From assembly GCF_011043625.1 (NCBI RefSeq), contig NZ_JAAKGT010000001.1, positions 930,001 to 994,000 on the forward strand: a stretch of 64,000 nucleotides of DNA. The letters run 5' to 3'. The notes beneath the pieces were generated by a model. It had not been told where the DNA came from. It did not search any database and was given only the letters and a program-made list of their open reading frames with translations. This document shows positions 33,913 through 42,528 of this stretch, in pieces. The stretch is from Caulobacter sp. 602-2 (GTDB taxonomy: Bacteria > Pseudomonadota > Alphaproteobacteria > Caulobacterales > Caulobacteraceae). Every line of letters begins with the position of its first letter. Position 1 is the first letter of the stretch. The translations under genes were made by a program, and so were the position numbers.

Positions 33913-34872
33913 TCATGCCCCGGTGCGCGGCTCGATCAGCAGGCCGGCGCCGTTGGCGCGGACATCCAGGTCGAGCAGCGTGGCGACCGAACGGGCGAAG
34001 GCCTCGTTGTCGCCGGCCTTGTAGACGCCGCTGATCCGCAGGCTCTCCAGGGCAGGATCCGACAGGACGATGCGCCGGCGGCTGTAGCGGTTCATCTCCG
34101 CCAGGGCCTCGGCCAGGGTCTGGTCGTCGAACACCGCCTGGCCGAAGCGCCAAGCCGTGGCCGACTGCACGTCGGCGGTCTCGCGACGCGCGGGCCCTTG
34201 CCCGGTCGCGACCACGCGCTGGCCGGCAGAGGCGGCGATGCGCCCCGACGGCTGGCCCGGCGTCATCACCAGAACCTGCCCCTCGACCGCGACCACCGAC
34301 ACCGTCTGCGACAGCACCGAAACCCCGAAGGCGTCGCCGCCGTCGCCGACGATCTCGCGCCCCTCGGCGGCCACGACGAACGGCCTGGCCGGATCGCGGG
34401 CGGCGCGGAAGAAGGCCCTGCCCTTGTCGAGCCCCGCCCGCCGCTGGCGGCCGTCGATGCGCACGCTCAGCCGGCTGTCGGCGTCGAGCAGCACCGATGA
34501 GCCGTCGTCGAGGTGAAGCGTTCGGGTCTCGCCCACGCCCGTGGCGTAGACCTCCGGCGCCAGGGCCAGCCAGCCCAGGCCGACCGCCGAGACGCCGACG
34601 CCGGCCAGCACCGCGCGCCGGGCCAGGCGCGCCGGCTGACGCGGCCTGCTGGCGGCGATGTGCGGATCGTGACGCAGGGCGCCCGCCAACTCCCAGGTGG
34701 AGGTCAGGGCGTCGAAAGTGGTGCGATGGTCCTCGGAGCGCTCAAGCCAGGCCTTGAAGCCGGCTTCATCGCCCGGCGTGCGCGCGTCGCTGCGCAGGCG
34801 CGCGAGCCAGTCGGCCGCTTGCCGGCGAACGGCTTCCAGATCGCGCTCGGGCTTCACCACTTCTCGGTCCAT
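33913..34872 (-). CDS. FecR-family anti-sigma factor
   Basis: The 319-residue protein begins with the FecR_N helix pair (VRRQAADWLARLRSDARTPGDEAGFKAWLERSEDH). It has a membrane segment at about 90-108 (VLAGVGVSAVGLGWLAL) and a periplasmic FecR domain with LHLDDGSSVLLDADSRLSV and RPFVVAAEGREIVGDGGDAFGVSV. The C-terminal STN-like part contains LAEALAEMNRYSRRRIVLSD. It overlaps the sigma gene by 19 bases. It should couple the receptor at 30697-33807 to that sigma factor. Confidence 0.92.
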   Translation of the reverse strand: MDREVVKPERDLEAVRRQAADWLARLRSDARTPGDEAGFKAWLERSEDHRTTFDALTSTWELAGALRHDPHIAASRPRQPARLARRAVLAGVGVSAVGLGWLALAPEVYATGVGETRTLHLDDGSSVLLDADSRLSVRIDGRQRRAGLDKGRAFFRAARDPARPFVVAAEGREIVGDGGDAFGVSVLSQTVSVVAVEGQVLVMTPGQPSGRIAASAGQRVVATGQGPARRETADVQSATAWRFGQAVFDDQTLAEALAEMNRYSRRRIVLSDPALESLRISGVYKAGDNEAFARSVATLLDLDVRANGAGLLIEPRTGA

Positions 34873-35327
34873 TTCGTCAGGAAGAGGGCCGCCTTGGCCA
34901 CGTGCTTCTCCACCGCGCTGACCGTGATGCCCAGCCGTTCGGCGATCTCCCGATACTTCAGCCCATCCAGCCGGTGAAGCAAAAAGACTTCCCGTGTTCG
35001 CGGACTGAGGCGCGCCAACCCCAGCTTGAGCCGATCCAGGCGCTCGCGCGCGCGCAGGACCTCGTCCTGCAACGGCCCGGCGTCGGCCAGGGCCTCTTCC
35101 ACGAAATCGAGAGCTTCCTCGGGGCGGCGGGCGCGCTGGCGGCGCTCGTCGATCGCCAGGTTGACCGCGGCGCGGGCGACGAACCCTTCCGGATTGCTGA
35201 GCGTGTTGGCGCGCCGGTACTCCAGCATCCGCACCATCGCCGATTGCACGACGTCCTCGGCGCCCGAAGGATCACGGGTGATCCGCGTGATCCGGCGCAC
35301 GAGCCCGCGCCACCCCTCGTCCTTCAA
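34854..35327 (-). CDS. FecI-type ECF RNA polymerase sigma factor
   Basis: The 157-residue protein has region 2 in DPSGAEDVVQSAMVRMLEYR and region 4 in LARLSPRTREVFLLHRLDGLKYREIAERLGITVSAVEKHVAKA. The apparent start is a TTG at 35327, preceded by a GA-rich stretch; the frame has no better ATG nearby. It is shorter than the sigma at 12386-12931 and, unlike that gene, has no recognisable Fur box upstream, so this second signalling system may respond to something other than iron. Confidence 0.9.
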   Translation of the reverse strand: MKDEGWRGLVRRITRITRDPSGAEDVVQSAMVRMLEYRRANTLSNPEGFVARAAVNLAIDERRQRARRPEEALDFVEEALADAGPLQDEVLRARERLDRLKLGLARLSPRTREVFLLHRLDGLKYREIAERLGITVSAVEKHVAKAALFLTKWTEKW

Positions 35328-35471
35328 AACCGCTCGCCTCTGCCCGCCCTCGGTGGCGCGCTTCTTCTTTCCCGGCGCGCCGTGCCGTCAACGCCCTAGC
35401 TCTGCAAGCGGACGCGTCGCGCGTCAACTGCCCGTCGGGCAGGCGCCCAAATCGCCAGGAAAGACAGCGCG

Positions 35472-35485
35472 TTGACACGGCGCAA
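35472..35485. promoter_or_regulatory. Weak FixK/FNR-like site before the stress-protein gene
   Basis: TTGACACGGCGCAA matches the TTGAC-N4-xxCAA skeleton of FixK/FNR boxes but only in its outer bases. Low-oxygen control of universal stress proteins is common, which is why it is mentioned. It could equally be a -35 TTGACA. Confidence 0.2.
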
Positions 35486-35565
35486 CCCCAGATGAGAGCC
35501 CTTTTGCATTGCAACGCTCGCGAGCCGGAGCCAACCTCGACGCCCAGCCAGTGAGGAGTTCGCCG

Positions 35566-36372
35566 ATGACCCACCCCGTCCGCTCGATCCTGGTGGCCAC
35601 CGACCTCACCTCCCGCAGCGACCGCGCCGTCGATCGCGCCCTGGAACTGGGCCGCGAGTGGAACGCCGACGTGCATGTGGTGCACGCCATCGAACGCGAC
35701 GCGCCGACCACCGCGCTGGACGTGCGCCGCGTGCTGCCCGATCCCGGCGCCAAGGCCAGCGTCAGCCTGCCTTACGGCCCAGCCCCCAAGGCCATCACCG
35801 ACACGGCGCGGGAGATGGGCAGCGACCTGCTGGTCACCGGAGTCGCCCGCTACAACGACCTTGGCGACTACCTCCTGGGAACGGCGGTTGACCATGTGGT
35901 GCGCAACGCCTCGGCCCCCGTGCTGGTGGTCAAGCAGCGGCCGCACGGGCCCTACCGGCGCCTGCTGATCGGGTCGGACTTCTCGAAGGGCGCCAAGGCC
36001 GCCCTGCTGGGCGCGGCGGCCCTGTTTCCGGAGGCCAAGCTGCACCTCGTCCACGCCTATCACGTGCCGTTCGAGAGCCGGATCAAGTCGGAAGACGTTC
36101 GCGATCTGGCGCGTGCGGAAGCGCAACGGAAGCTGGACGCCCTGCTTGCCGATCCGGACCTGCCCGAGACCGTCCGCGCCAGGATCACGCCGCACCTGGA
36201 GCCGGGAGAAGCCGGCGCGGTGCTGGACGAGGTGGCCCGCCAGGTGTGGCCCGGCCTGGTGGTGATCGGCGCGCGCGGGATCAGCGGCTTCGTCCAGGCG
36301 GCGATCGGCAGCGTCGCCTCGACGCTGCTGCAGCGGATCGGGGTCGACACCCTGGTGATCAAGGAAGACTAG
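35566..36372 (+). CDS. Tandem universal stress protein
   Basis: From ATG 35566 (MTHPVRSILVATDL, preceded by GAGGAG at seven bases) the product has 268 residues made of two Usp domains, about 1-125 and 128-268. The second carries the full ATP-binding signature G-x2-G-x9-G-S (GARGISGFVQAAIGS). The first has a divergent version (GVARYNDLGDYLLGT), so perhaps only one site binds nucleotide. It is cytosolic, probably a stress or low-oxygen survival factor. It is monocistronic and converges on the phaG gene, with the stops overlapping by four bases (36369-36372). Confidence 0.92.
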   Translation: MTHPVRSILVATDLTSRSDRAVDRALELGREWNADVHVVHAIERDAPTTALDVRRVLPDPGAKASVSLPYGPAPKAITDTAREMGSDLLVTGVARYNDLGDYLLGTAVDHVVRNASAPVLVVKQRPHGPYRRLLIGSDFSKGAKAALLGAAALFPEAKLHLVHAYHVPFESRIKSEDVRDLARAEAQRKLDALLADPDLPETVRARITPHLEPGEAGAVLDEVARQVWPGLVVIGARGISGFVQAAIGSVASTLLQRIGVDTLVIKED

Positions 36373-36713
36373 CCCTCCTCCGAGCCCTTCTCGCGCGCGA
36401 ACTCGGTCCGGTCGCGGAACAGGGCCGCGCGTCCGAGCAGGATCAGGGTGACCGGCGTGGTCACCGTCAGGAAGACGCCGATCAGCAGCTCACGCGGCAT
36501 GAACCGGCCCTCGACCAGCGTGAAGAACAGGATCGAGGCGGCGACGATCAACGCCATGCCCAAGGTCGCCCCCAGGGTCGGGGCGTGCACCCGCTCGTAG
36601 AAGGTCTTGAAGCTGCACAGGCCGACGGCTCCGAGGAACGACAGCGCCGCTCCGGCCACGGCCAGCAGGCCCACCGTCACGCAGGCCCAGGCGGGAAGGT
36701 CCGCGACGCTCAT
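36369..36713 (-). CDS. phaG: Monovalent cation/proton antiporter subunit G
   Basis: From ATG 36713 (MSVADLPAW) the protein is 114 residues with three hydrophobic segments. GAVGLCSFKTFYERVHAPTLGATLG and LLIGVFLTVTTPVTLILLGRAALFR match MnhG/PhaG. It is a membrane subunit of the multisubunit K+ or Na+/H+ antiporter used in pH and salt adaptation. Its start overlaps the phaF stop as ATGA. Confidence 0.93.
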   Translation of the reverse strand: MSVADLPAWACVTVGLLAVAGAALSFLGAVGLCSFKTFYERVHAPTLGATLGMALIVAASILFFTLVEGRFMPRELLIGVFLTVTTPVTLILLGRAALFRDRTEFAREKGSEEG

Positions 36714-36991
36714 TCGATCACCTCGCCGCGCATCAGGAACTTGGCCAGGGCCACCGTGGCGGCGAAGCCCAGCATGCCGATGATCAGCGCCGCGTAGAAG
36801 TAGATCGAGCCCCCCGTGCGCACGCCGAACACCAGCAGCAGAAGCATGCCGTTGAGATAGAGGGTGTCGAGGCCCAGAACGCGGTCCTGGGCGCGGGGGC
36901 CGCGCACCGCGCGCCAGGCGGCCAGCGCCATGGCCGCGACGAGCAGCGCCTGGGCGGCGGTCAGGCACCAGAACAGGATCGCCTGGCTCAT
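36710..36991 (-). CDS. phaF: Monovalent cation/proton antiporter subunit F
   Basis: The 93-residue protein starts at ATG 36991 (MSQAILFWCL). It has three membrane segments and the family motif RGPRAQDRVLGLDTLYLNG, as in MnhF/PhaF, where a conserved Asp-rich loop follows the first helix. It overlaps phaE and phaG by four bases each, so translation is coupled along the operon. Confidence 0.93.
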   Translation of the reverse strand: MSQAILFWCLTAAQALLVAAMALAAWRAVRGPRAQDRVLGLDTLYLNGMLLLLVFGVRTGGSIYFYAALIIGMLGFAATVALAKFLMRGEVIE

Positions 36992-37479
36992 TCGAAGATC
37001 TCCATCAGGCGGCGCTCGTAGCGGTCCTTGATCAGGCGGATCCACTCGTCCTCCTCGACCAGGTCCAGCACGTGCAGCAGCAGGCGGCCGGTGGCGCTGT
37101 CGTACTCGACCCACAGCGTGCCGGGCGTCGCGGTCAGGATCACCGCCAGCACCGCCAGGGCGTAGCGATCCTTCAGATCCAGCGGCACGTGGATGAAGCC
37201 CGAGCGGCGCTCGTGGCGTCGCCGCCCCAGGATGATCGCCGCCACCGCCCAGTTGGAGCGCAGCACGTCGACCACGACGCAGCCGGCGAGGGAGACGATG
37301 GCCCCCGGCGAGCGGATGCGGATGGTCTGGGCGTCCAGCGCCCGCATCACCTGGGGCGTGGCCAGCGCCAGGACGGCCGCGAGCGCGAGCGCCGGCGGCT
37401 CGACCGAGCCGCTCATCAGCAGCGACGTGACGAACAGGCCCAGCGCCAGAAGCGGATGGGGAAGAAGCGCGCGGATCAT
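36988..37479 (-). CDS. phaE: Monovalent cation/proton antiporter subunit E
   Basis: The 163-residue protein starts at ATG 37479 (MIRALLPHPLLALGLF). It has two N-terminal hydrophobic helices and a cytoplasmic C-terminal domain with VAVILTATPGTLWVEYD and HVLDLVEEDEWIRLIKDRYERRLMEIF, the MnhE/PhaE pattern. Longer readings upstream fall within phaD. It overlaps phaD by four bases. Confidence 0.93.
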   Translation of the reverse strand: MIRALLPHPLLALGLFVTSLLMSGSVEPPALALAAVLALATPQVMRALDAQTIRIRSPGAIVSLAGCVVVDVLRSNWAVAAIILGRRRHERRSGFIHVPLDLKDRYALAVLAVILTATPGTLWVEYDSATGRLLLHVLDLVEEDEWIRLIKDRYERRLMEIFE

Positions 37480-39068
37480 GGCGTGGCCCCCAGCACGGCG
37501 CGGATATAGGCGTCGGGACGGCCCAGCCATTCGGCGGTGTGCTCGGCGAAGCCCAGGCCCGCGCCGCCGAACAGCGCCAGCAGCACGCAGGCCGCCAGCA
37601 GGCCGCCCATGCCGGCCAGTTCGGCCGCGCCGACCACCAGTTCGGGCGCATCCTCGTCACGCGCCCACAGAGCGCCGACGCCCAGGCGGGTCAGTCCGAT
37701 CAGACCGCCGAGACTGGACAGCGACAGGCCGACGATCACGGCGATGCTGGCGGGTGCGAGCGAGCGGGCCAGAGCGTCCAGCATGGCCAGCTTGCCGATG
37801 AAGCCCGACAGCGGCGGCAGGCCGGCGATCATCAGGGTGCAGATCAGGAACGCGCCGCCGAGGGCGGCGACGGCGGCGGGGATGACGAGACCCGGCTCGT
37901 TGCGCTCGTCGTCGTCGAACGGGTCGCGGTACTCGTCGTCGAACACCGCCCGCTCGCGCTGGGCGCCGGAATCGACGCCCCGCTGCAGCACCTCGGCCAG
38001 CAGGAACATCGCGCCGCAGGCCAGGGTCGAGCCGATCAGGTAGAACAGCGCTCCGCCCAGCACGGCCTTGTCGCCCACGCCCGCCACGGCCAGGATCGTC
38101 CCGGACGAGACCATCACGGCATAGGCGCCGGCGCGCGACAGGTCGCGGGAGGCGATCAGGCCCAGGGTCCCGAACGCCAGGGTCGCCAGGCCCATGACCA
38201 GCAGCCACGACTGGCCGAAATGCGCCGAGGCCCCCGCGTCGTCGCCGAAGGCCAGCAGGCTGAGCCGCAGCACGACATAGACCCCGACCTTGGACAGGAT
38301 GGCGAAGGCCGCGGCCGACGGCGCGCTGGCGGCGGTGTAGGTCGGCGCCAGCCAGAAGCCCAGCGGCCAGGCGGCGCACTTGATCAGAAAGGCCGTGCCC
38401 AGGATGGCCGCGCCGACGTGCAGCAGGCCGCGGTCGTCGGGCGCGATCGTCCGAACCTTCAGGGCGAACTCGGCCATGTTCAGCGTGCCGGTGACGCCAT
38501 AGAGCAGCGACACACCGATCAGGAACAACAGCGAGGCCGTCAGGTTGATGGCGATGTAGGTCAGGCCCGCCCGGATTCGCGCCTCGCCCGAGCCGTGCAA
38601 TGCCAGGCCGTACGAGGCCGCCAGCATGATCTCGAAGAAGACGAACAGGTTGAACAGGTCGCCAGTCAGGAAAGCGCCGTTGACGCCCATGATCAGGAAC
38701 AGGAACAGGGCGTGGAAGCGCGGTCCGGCCCGGTCCCAGCGGGCCAGGGCGAAGGCCAGGACCCCCGCGCCCAGCACGCTGGTCAGCGCCACCATCATCG
38801 CCGACAGCCGGTCGGCCACCAGCACGATGCCGAACGGCGCGTTCCAGCCGCCGAGCCGATAGACGCGGGCGGTGTCGCCGCCGTCGGCCGCGCCGGTCAT
38901 GCTTTCGTGCAGCAGGGCCAGGGCGACCAGCAGGATGGCGGCCATGGCGGTCAGGCTGATGATGCTCTTGAGCCGCCGGCGGCGCTCGTCGAACAGCAGC
39001 ATGGCCGAGGCCATGACCATCGGCAGCAGGATCGGCAGCAGGATCAGGTGATGGTCCCAGAGGCTCAT
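37476..39068 (-). CDS. phaD: Monovalent cation/proton antiporter subunit D
   Basis: The 530-residue, roughly 14-helix protein is related to the NuoM/NuoN proton pumps. GAFLTGDLFNLFVFFEIMLAASYGL and LIKCAAWPLGFWLAPTYTAASAPSAA contain the conserved Glu and Lys of the Mrp D subunit. It is one of two large pumping subunits, with PhaA. It overlaps phaC by four bases. An acidic loop (DDEYRDPFDDDERNE) in the second half is a local insertion. Confidence 0.94.
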   Translation of the reverse strand: MSLWDHHLILLPILLPMVMASAMLLFDERRRRLKSIISLTAMAAILLVALALLHESMTGAADGGDTARVYRLGGWNAPFGIVLVADRLSAMMVALTSVLGAGVLAFALARWDRAGPRFHALFLFLIMGVNGAFLTGDLFNLFVFFEIMLAASYGLALHGSGEARIRAGLTYIAINLTASLLFLIGVSLLYGVTGTLNMAEFALKVRTIAPDDRGLLHVGAAILGTAFLIKCAAWPLGFWLAPTYTAASAPSAAAFAILSKVGVYVVLRLSLLAFGDDAGASAHFGQSWLLVMGLATLAFGTLGLIASRDLSRAGAYAVMVSSGTILAVAGVGDKAVLGGALFYLIGSTLACGAMFLLAEVLQRGVDSGAQRERAVFDDEYRDPFDDDERNEPGLVIPAAVAALGGAFLICTLMIAGLPPLSGFIGKLAMLDALARSLAPASIAVIVGLSLSSLGGLIGLTRLGVGALWARDEDAPELVVGAAELAGMGGLLAACVLLALFGGAGLGFAEHTAEWLGRPDAYIRAVLGATP

Positions 39069-39409
39069 TCGGCAGGCTCCCGTCCATCGACGTGGTCGCT
39101 GCCGGTCGCCCCGCGCGAGGCCAGCAGCACCACCAGGAACAGGGCCGTCAAAGCAAAGCTGATGACGATGGCGGTCAGCACCAGCGCCTGGGGCGTCGGG
39201 TCGGCGTACAGCTCCGGCCGCTCGGCGCCCTTGGCTGTGATCGGCGGCGTGCCCGAGCGCAGGCGCCCCATCGAGAAGATGAACAGGTTCACCGCGTAGG
39301 ACAGCAGCGACAGTCCCATGATCACCTGGAAGGTGCGGGGCCGCAGCAGCAGCCAGGTCCCGGCGGCGGACAGAACGCCGATGGCGGCCGCGAGCACGAA
39401 CTCGGTCAT
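39065..39409 (-). CDS. phaC: Monovalent cation/proton antiporter subunit C
   Basis: The 114-residue, three-helix protein is homologous to NuoK. FQVIMGLSLLSYAVNLFIFSMGRLR and ADPTPQALVLTAIVISFALTA are the MnhC/PhaC signatures. It lies between phaAB and phaD with four-base overlaps on both sides. The symbol phaC here is the antiporter subunit and not polyhydroxyalkanoate synthase. Confidence 0.94.
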   Translation of the reverse strand: MTEFVLAAAIGVLSAAGTWLLLRPRTFQVIMGLSLLSYAVNLFIFSMGRLRSGTPPITAKGAERPELYADPTPQALVLTAIVISFALTALFLVVLLASRGATGSDHVDGREPAE

Positions 39410-42333
39410 GCGCCCTCCTCCGCTTGCTCGTTTTCGGCGTCGTCCTTGGCGCGGCGCAGCGACTGGTGGGCCAGGGCCACCAGCATCAGCACCGTGGCGC
39501 CGACCACCAGCAGCACGACGCCCAGGTCGAAGATCACGGCGCTGGCCAGGGGCACGCGGCCCAGCAGCGGCAGTTCGACATACTTGAAGGCCGAGGTCAG
39601 GAACGGCCGGTTGAACCCGATCGCGACAAGGCCGCAGCCGGCTGCGATCGTCAGCCCCCAGCCGATCCAGAGGATGGGCCGCAGCAGCAGCCGCTCCTCC
39701 ACCCAGCGCGCGCCGTTGGCCATGTACTGCAGCAGCACGGCGATCGACAGCGCCACCCCGGCCGCGAAGCCGCCGCCCGGCAGGTCGTGGCCGCGCAGGA
39801 AGAGGTGCACCGCCAGCACGATGACGAACGGGAACATCCAGCGCATGACCACACGCGGGATCAGCATGGTGTCGCGCACGGCGTCGCCCGCCTTGCGGCC
39901 TTCGGCGACGGGGCCGGTACGCTCACGGGCCTGCTTCTGGTTGGGCGCGGGCAAGCTGTCGCTGGCCGGCCGGAAGCGGCGCAGCAGCGCCAGGACGGTC
40001 AGGCCGACGATGCCCAGCACCGTGATCTCGCCGAAGGTGTCGAAGGCGCGGAAGTCGACCAGGATCACGTTGACGACGTTGCGCCCGCCGCCCTCGCTAT
40101 AGGCGCGCTCGACGAAGAAGCGGGATATGCCCTCGACCATCGGCCGGGTCATGACGGCGTAGGAGACGAAGGCCAGGGCCAGGCCGACGACGGCGGCCAC
40201 GACCAGATCGACACGCCGGCGGCGACGCGAGCGCGCGAGCTCCACCTGCGAGGCCTGGATGTCCTCGCGCCGCTTGGGCAGCCAGCGCAGGCCCAGCAGC
40301 AGCAGCACGGTGGTGACCACCTCGACCAGCAGCTGGGTCAGGGCAAGGTCCGGCGCCGACAGCCAGACGAAGGTGATGCAGCTGACGAGACCCGCCCCGC
40401 CCATCAGCACCACCGCGGCCAGGCGGTGATACTTGGCCTGCCAGGCCGCCGCGATCGCGCAGCCGCCCCCGGTCAGCCACAGCCCCGCGAACACGAACTC
40501 GGCCGCGCCGGGCGCCGACCAGGACGGCCGGATCGCCACGCCCCCCGCGAAGGCCGCCGCCGCGCCGGCGGCCAGGGCGGCCAGGACGACCAGGCGCAGC
40601 TGCGGCTGCATCCGCTCGGTTCCCAGGCGGCTTTCGACCCAGCGCGCGCCCTTGACGATACCCGTCATGGCCTTCTCGAAGAGATAGCCGCCGTTGAGGC
40701 GCTTGAGCCCCCAGGGTCCGCCGCGCGGATTGGTGTTCAGCTTCCGGCCGAAGATCGCGTAGGCGGCCACGCCGCCGGCCAGGGCCAGCACGCTGAGCAG
40801 CAGCGGCATGTTGAAGCCGTGCCAGAGCGCCAGGCTGTAATAGGGCAGATCGTCGAAGCCAAGCACGGCGACAGCGGCGCTGCGCAGGAACGGCCCGACG
40901 GTCAGGGCCGGCAGCACGCCGACCAGCAGGCACAGAGCGACCAGGATTTCGACCGGGCGGCGCATCCAGGCCGGCGGCTCGTGCGGGACCTTGTCCAGGG
41001 CCGTCGGCGGCGGGCCAAAGAAGGTCGCCAGGATGAAGCGCAGCGAATAGAGCACGCCGAACGCGCTGGCCAAGGTCGCCAGCACCGGCAGGGCGGCGTT
41101 CAGGGCGTGGCCGTCGCTGCCGGCCACCACCTCGGCCAGGAACATCTCCTTGGACAGGAAGCCGTTCAGCAGCGGCACCCCGGCCATGGCTGCTGCGGCG
41201 ACGATGGCCAGCGTGCCGGTGATCGGCATGAACCTGTAGAGGCCGCTGAGCTTGCGCATGTCGCGCGTGCCGGCCTCGTGGTCGATGATCCCGGCGGCCA
41301 TGAACAGCGACGCCTTGAAGGTGGCGTGGTTGACCGTATGGAAGATCGCCGCGATCGCGCCGAGCGGCGAGCCCAGGCCCAGCAGCAGCACGATCAGTCC
41401 CAGGTGGCTGATGGTCGAGTAGGCCAGGAGGCCCTTGAGGTCGTGCTGGAAGATGGCGCACCAGGCGCCGATCAGCAGCGTCGCCACCCCGGCGCCGGCG
41501 ACGACGAAGTACCAGAGCTCGGTCTGGCCGAAGATCGGCCACATGCGCAGCAGCAGGAAGATCCCCGCCTTCACCATCGTCGCCGAGTGCAGATAGGCGC
41601 TGACCGGCGTCGGCGCGGCCATGGCGCGCGGCAGCCAGAAATGGAACGGGAACTGGGCGCTCTTGGTCAGGGCCCCCATCAGCACCAGCGCCAGGGCCGG
41701 AACCGATCGCGGATCGGCCAGGATGACGCTCTTGGCGGCCAGCACGTCGTCGAGATCGTAGCTGCCGGAGATCGAGCCGATCAGGATCATGCCGACCAGC
41801 AGGCACAGTCCGCCCAGCGCCGTGACCGTCAGGGCCATGCGCGCGCCTTCGCGGGCTGAGGGATTCTGGTGCCAGTAGCCGATCAGCAGGAAGGAAAAGA
41901 GGCTGGTCAGCTCCCAGAAGACCGCCAGCTGGATTAGGTTGCCCGACAGCACCACGCCCTGCATCGCGCCCATGAAGGCCAACAGGAACGAGAAGAACCG
42001 GGGCACCGGATCCTTCGGCGACATGTAGTAGCGGGCGTAGAGCACCACCAAGGCGCCGATCCCCAGGATCAGGGCGCAGAAGATCCACGACAGGCCGTCC
42101 AGCCGCAGGATCAGGCTGACGCCCAGCGACGGCAGCCAGGGAATCGCCAGCCGCAGCACCTCTCCATCCGCGAACATCGGCCAGAGCGCCGCCAGACTCA
42201 CCAGGGAGACCAGCGAAACCAGCCAGGACAGGATGGCCGCCGAGGTGCGCGCATGGCGCGGAAGGCCGGCGGCCACGGCCGCGCCCAGGAACGGCGCGGC
42301 CAGGATCACGAGAAGGAGCAGGTTGGAAGACAA
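39406..42333 (-). CDS. phaAB: Monovalent cation/proton antiporter subunit A/B fusion
   Basis: The 975-residue protein fuses two subunits. Residues 1 to about 780 are the NuoL-like A subunit (GLSWIFCALILGIGALVVLYARYYM, ELTSLFSFLLIGYWHQNPSAREGARMAL, PFHFWLPRAMAAPTPVSAYLHSATMVKAG). The last roughly 150 residues are the B subunit (MLIPRVVMRWMFPFVIVLAVHLFLRGHDLPGGGFAAG). The A+B fusion is the arrangement known for PhaA of rhizobia and other alphaproteobacteria. It is the first gene of the six-gene operon, starting at ATG 42333. The roughly 195-base gap upstream also carries the regulatory region of the divergent polysaccharide gene. Confidence 0.94.
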   Translation of the reverse strand: MSSNLLLLVILAAPFLGAAVAAGLPRHARTSAAILSWLVSLVSLVSLAALWPMFADGEVLRLAIPWLPSLGVSLILRLDGLSWIFCALILGIGALVVLYARYYMSPKDPVPRFFSFLLAFMGAMQGVVLSGNLIQLAVFWELTSLFSFLLIGYWHQNPSAREGARMALTVTALGGLCLLVGMILIGSISGSYDLDDVLAAKSVILADPRSVPALALVLMGALTKSAQFPFHFWLPRAMAAPTPVSAYLHSATMVKAGIFLLLRMWPIFGQTELWYFVVAGAGVATLLIGAWCAIFQHDLKGLLAYSTISHLGLIVLLLGLGSPLGAIAAIFHTVNHATFKASLFMAAGIIDHEAGTRDMRKLSGLYRFMPITGTLAIVAAAAMAGVPLLNGFLSKEMFLAEVVAGSDGHALNAALPVLATLASAFGVLYSLRFILATFFGPPPTALDKVPHEPPAWMRRPVEILVALCLLVGVLPALTVGPFLRSAAVAVLGFDDLPYYSLALWHGFNMPLLLSVLALAGGVAAYAIFGRKLNTNPRGGPWGLKRLNGGYLFEKAMTGIVKGARWVESRLGTERMQPQLRLVVLAALAAGAAAAFAGGVAIRPSWSAPGAAEFVFAGLWLTGGGCAIAAAWQAKYHRLAAVVLMGGAGLVSCITFVWLSAPDLALTQLLVEVVTTVLLLLGLRWLPKRREDIQASQVELARSRRRRRVDLVVAAVVGLALAFVSYAVMTRPMVEGISRFFVERAYSEGGGRNVVNVILVDFRAFDTFGEITVLGIVGLTVLALLRRFRPASDSLPAPNQKQARERTGPVAEGRKAGDAVRDTMLIPRVVMRWMFPFVIVLAVHLFLRGHDLPGGGFAAGVALSIAVLLQYMANGARWVEERLLLRPILWIGWGLTIAAGCGLVAIGFNRPFLTSAFKYVELPLLGRVPLASAVIFDLGVVLLVVGATVLMLVALAHQSLRRAKDDAENEQAEEGA

Positions 42334-42478
42334 AACGGTTGGGGGCCTCCTGCCACGGAACGGGTCTAGCCGGGGTCCGACGCCTTACAGGCCTCAAGGA
42401 CCACCATAGGAAGACCGTTCCCATGCGTCAAAGCGACGGTTCCCTGCAGCCACGCTTCGTCACATATGTCGACGTTAT

Positions 42479-42492
42479 TGATATCGATATCA
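42479..42492. promoter_or_regulatory. LacI-type operator, site 1
   Basis: TGATATCGATATCA is a perfect 14-base palindrome, with symmetry extending outward (TTAT..ATAA), 36 bases before the GH28-like start at 42529. It is one of eight copies in this locus. Confidence 0.8.
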
Positions 42493-42528
42493 TAATCGTC
42501 GATGCTGCTGAAAATCCTGGGAGGAAAC

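Noticed and set aside
30709..34500. Very long open frame on the plus strand opposite the TonB receptor and FecR genes
   Set aside because: It is antisense to well-supported genes, has the low-complexity composition expected from GC-rich third positions, and shows no domain or ribosome site.
35472..35485. Strong FixK box before the universal stress gene
   Set aside because: Only part of the consensus is matched and TTGACA may simply be a -35 hexamer; kept only as a low-confidence feature.
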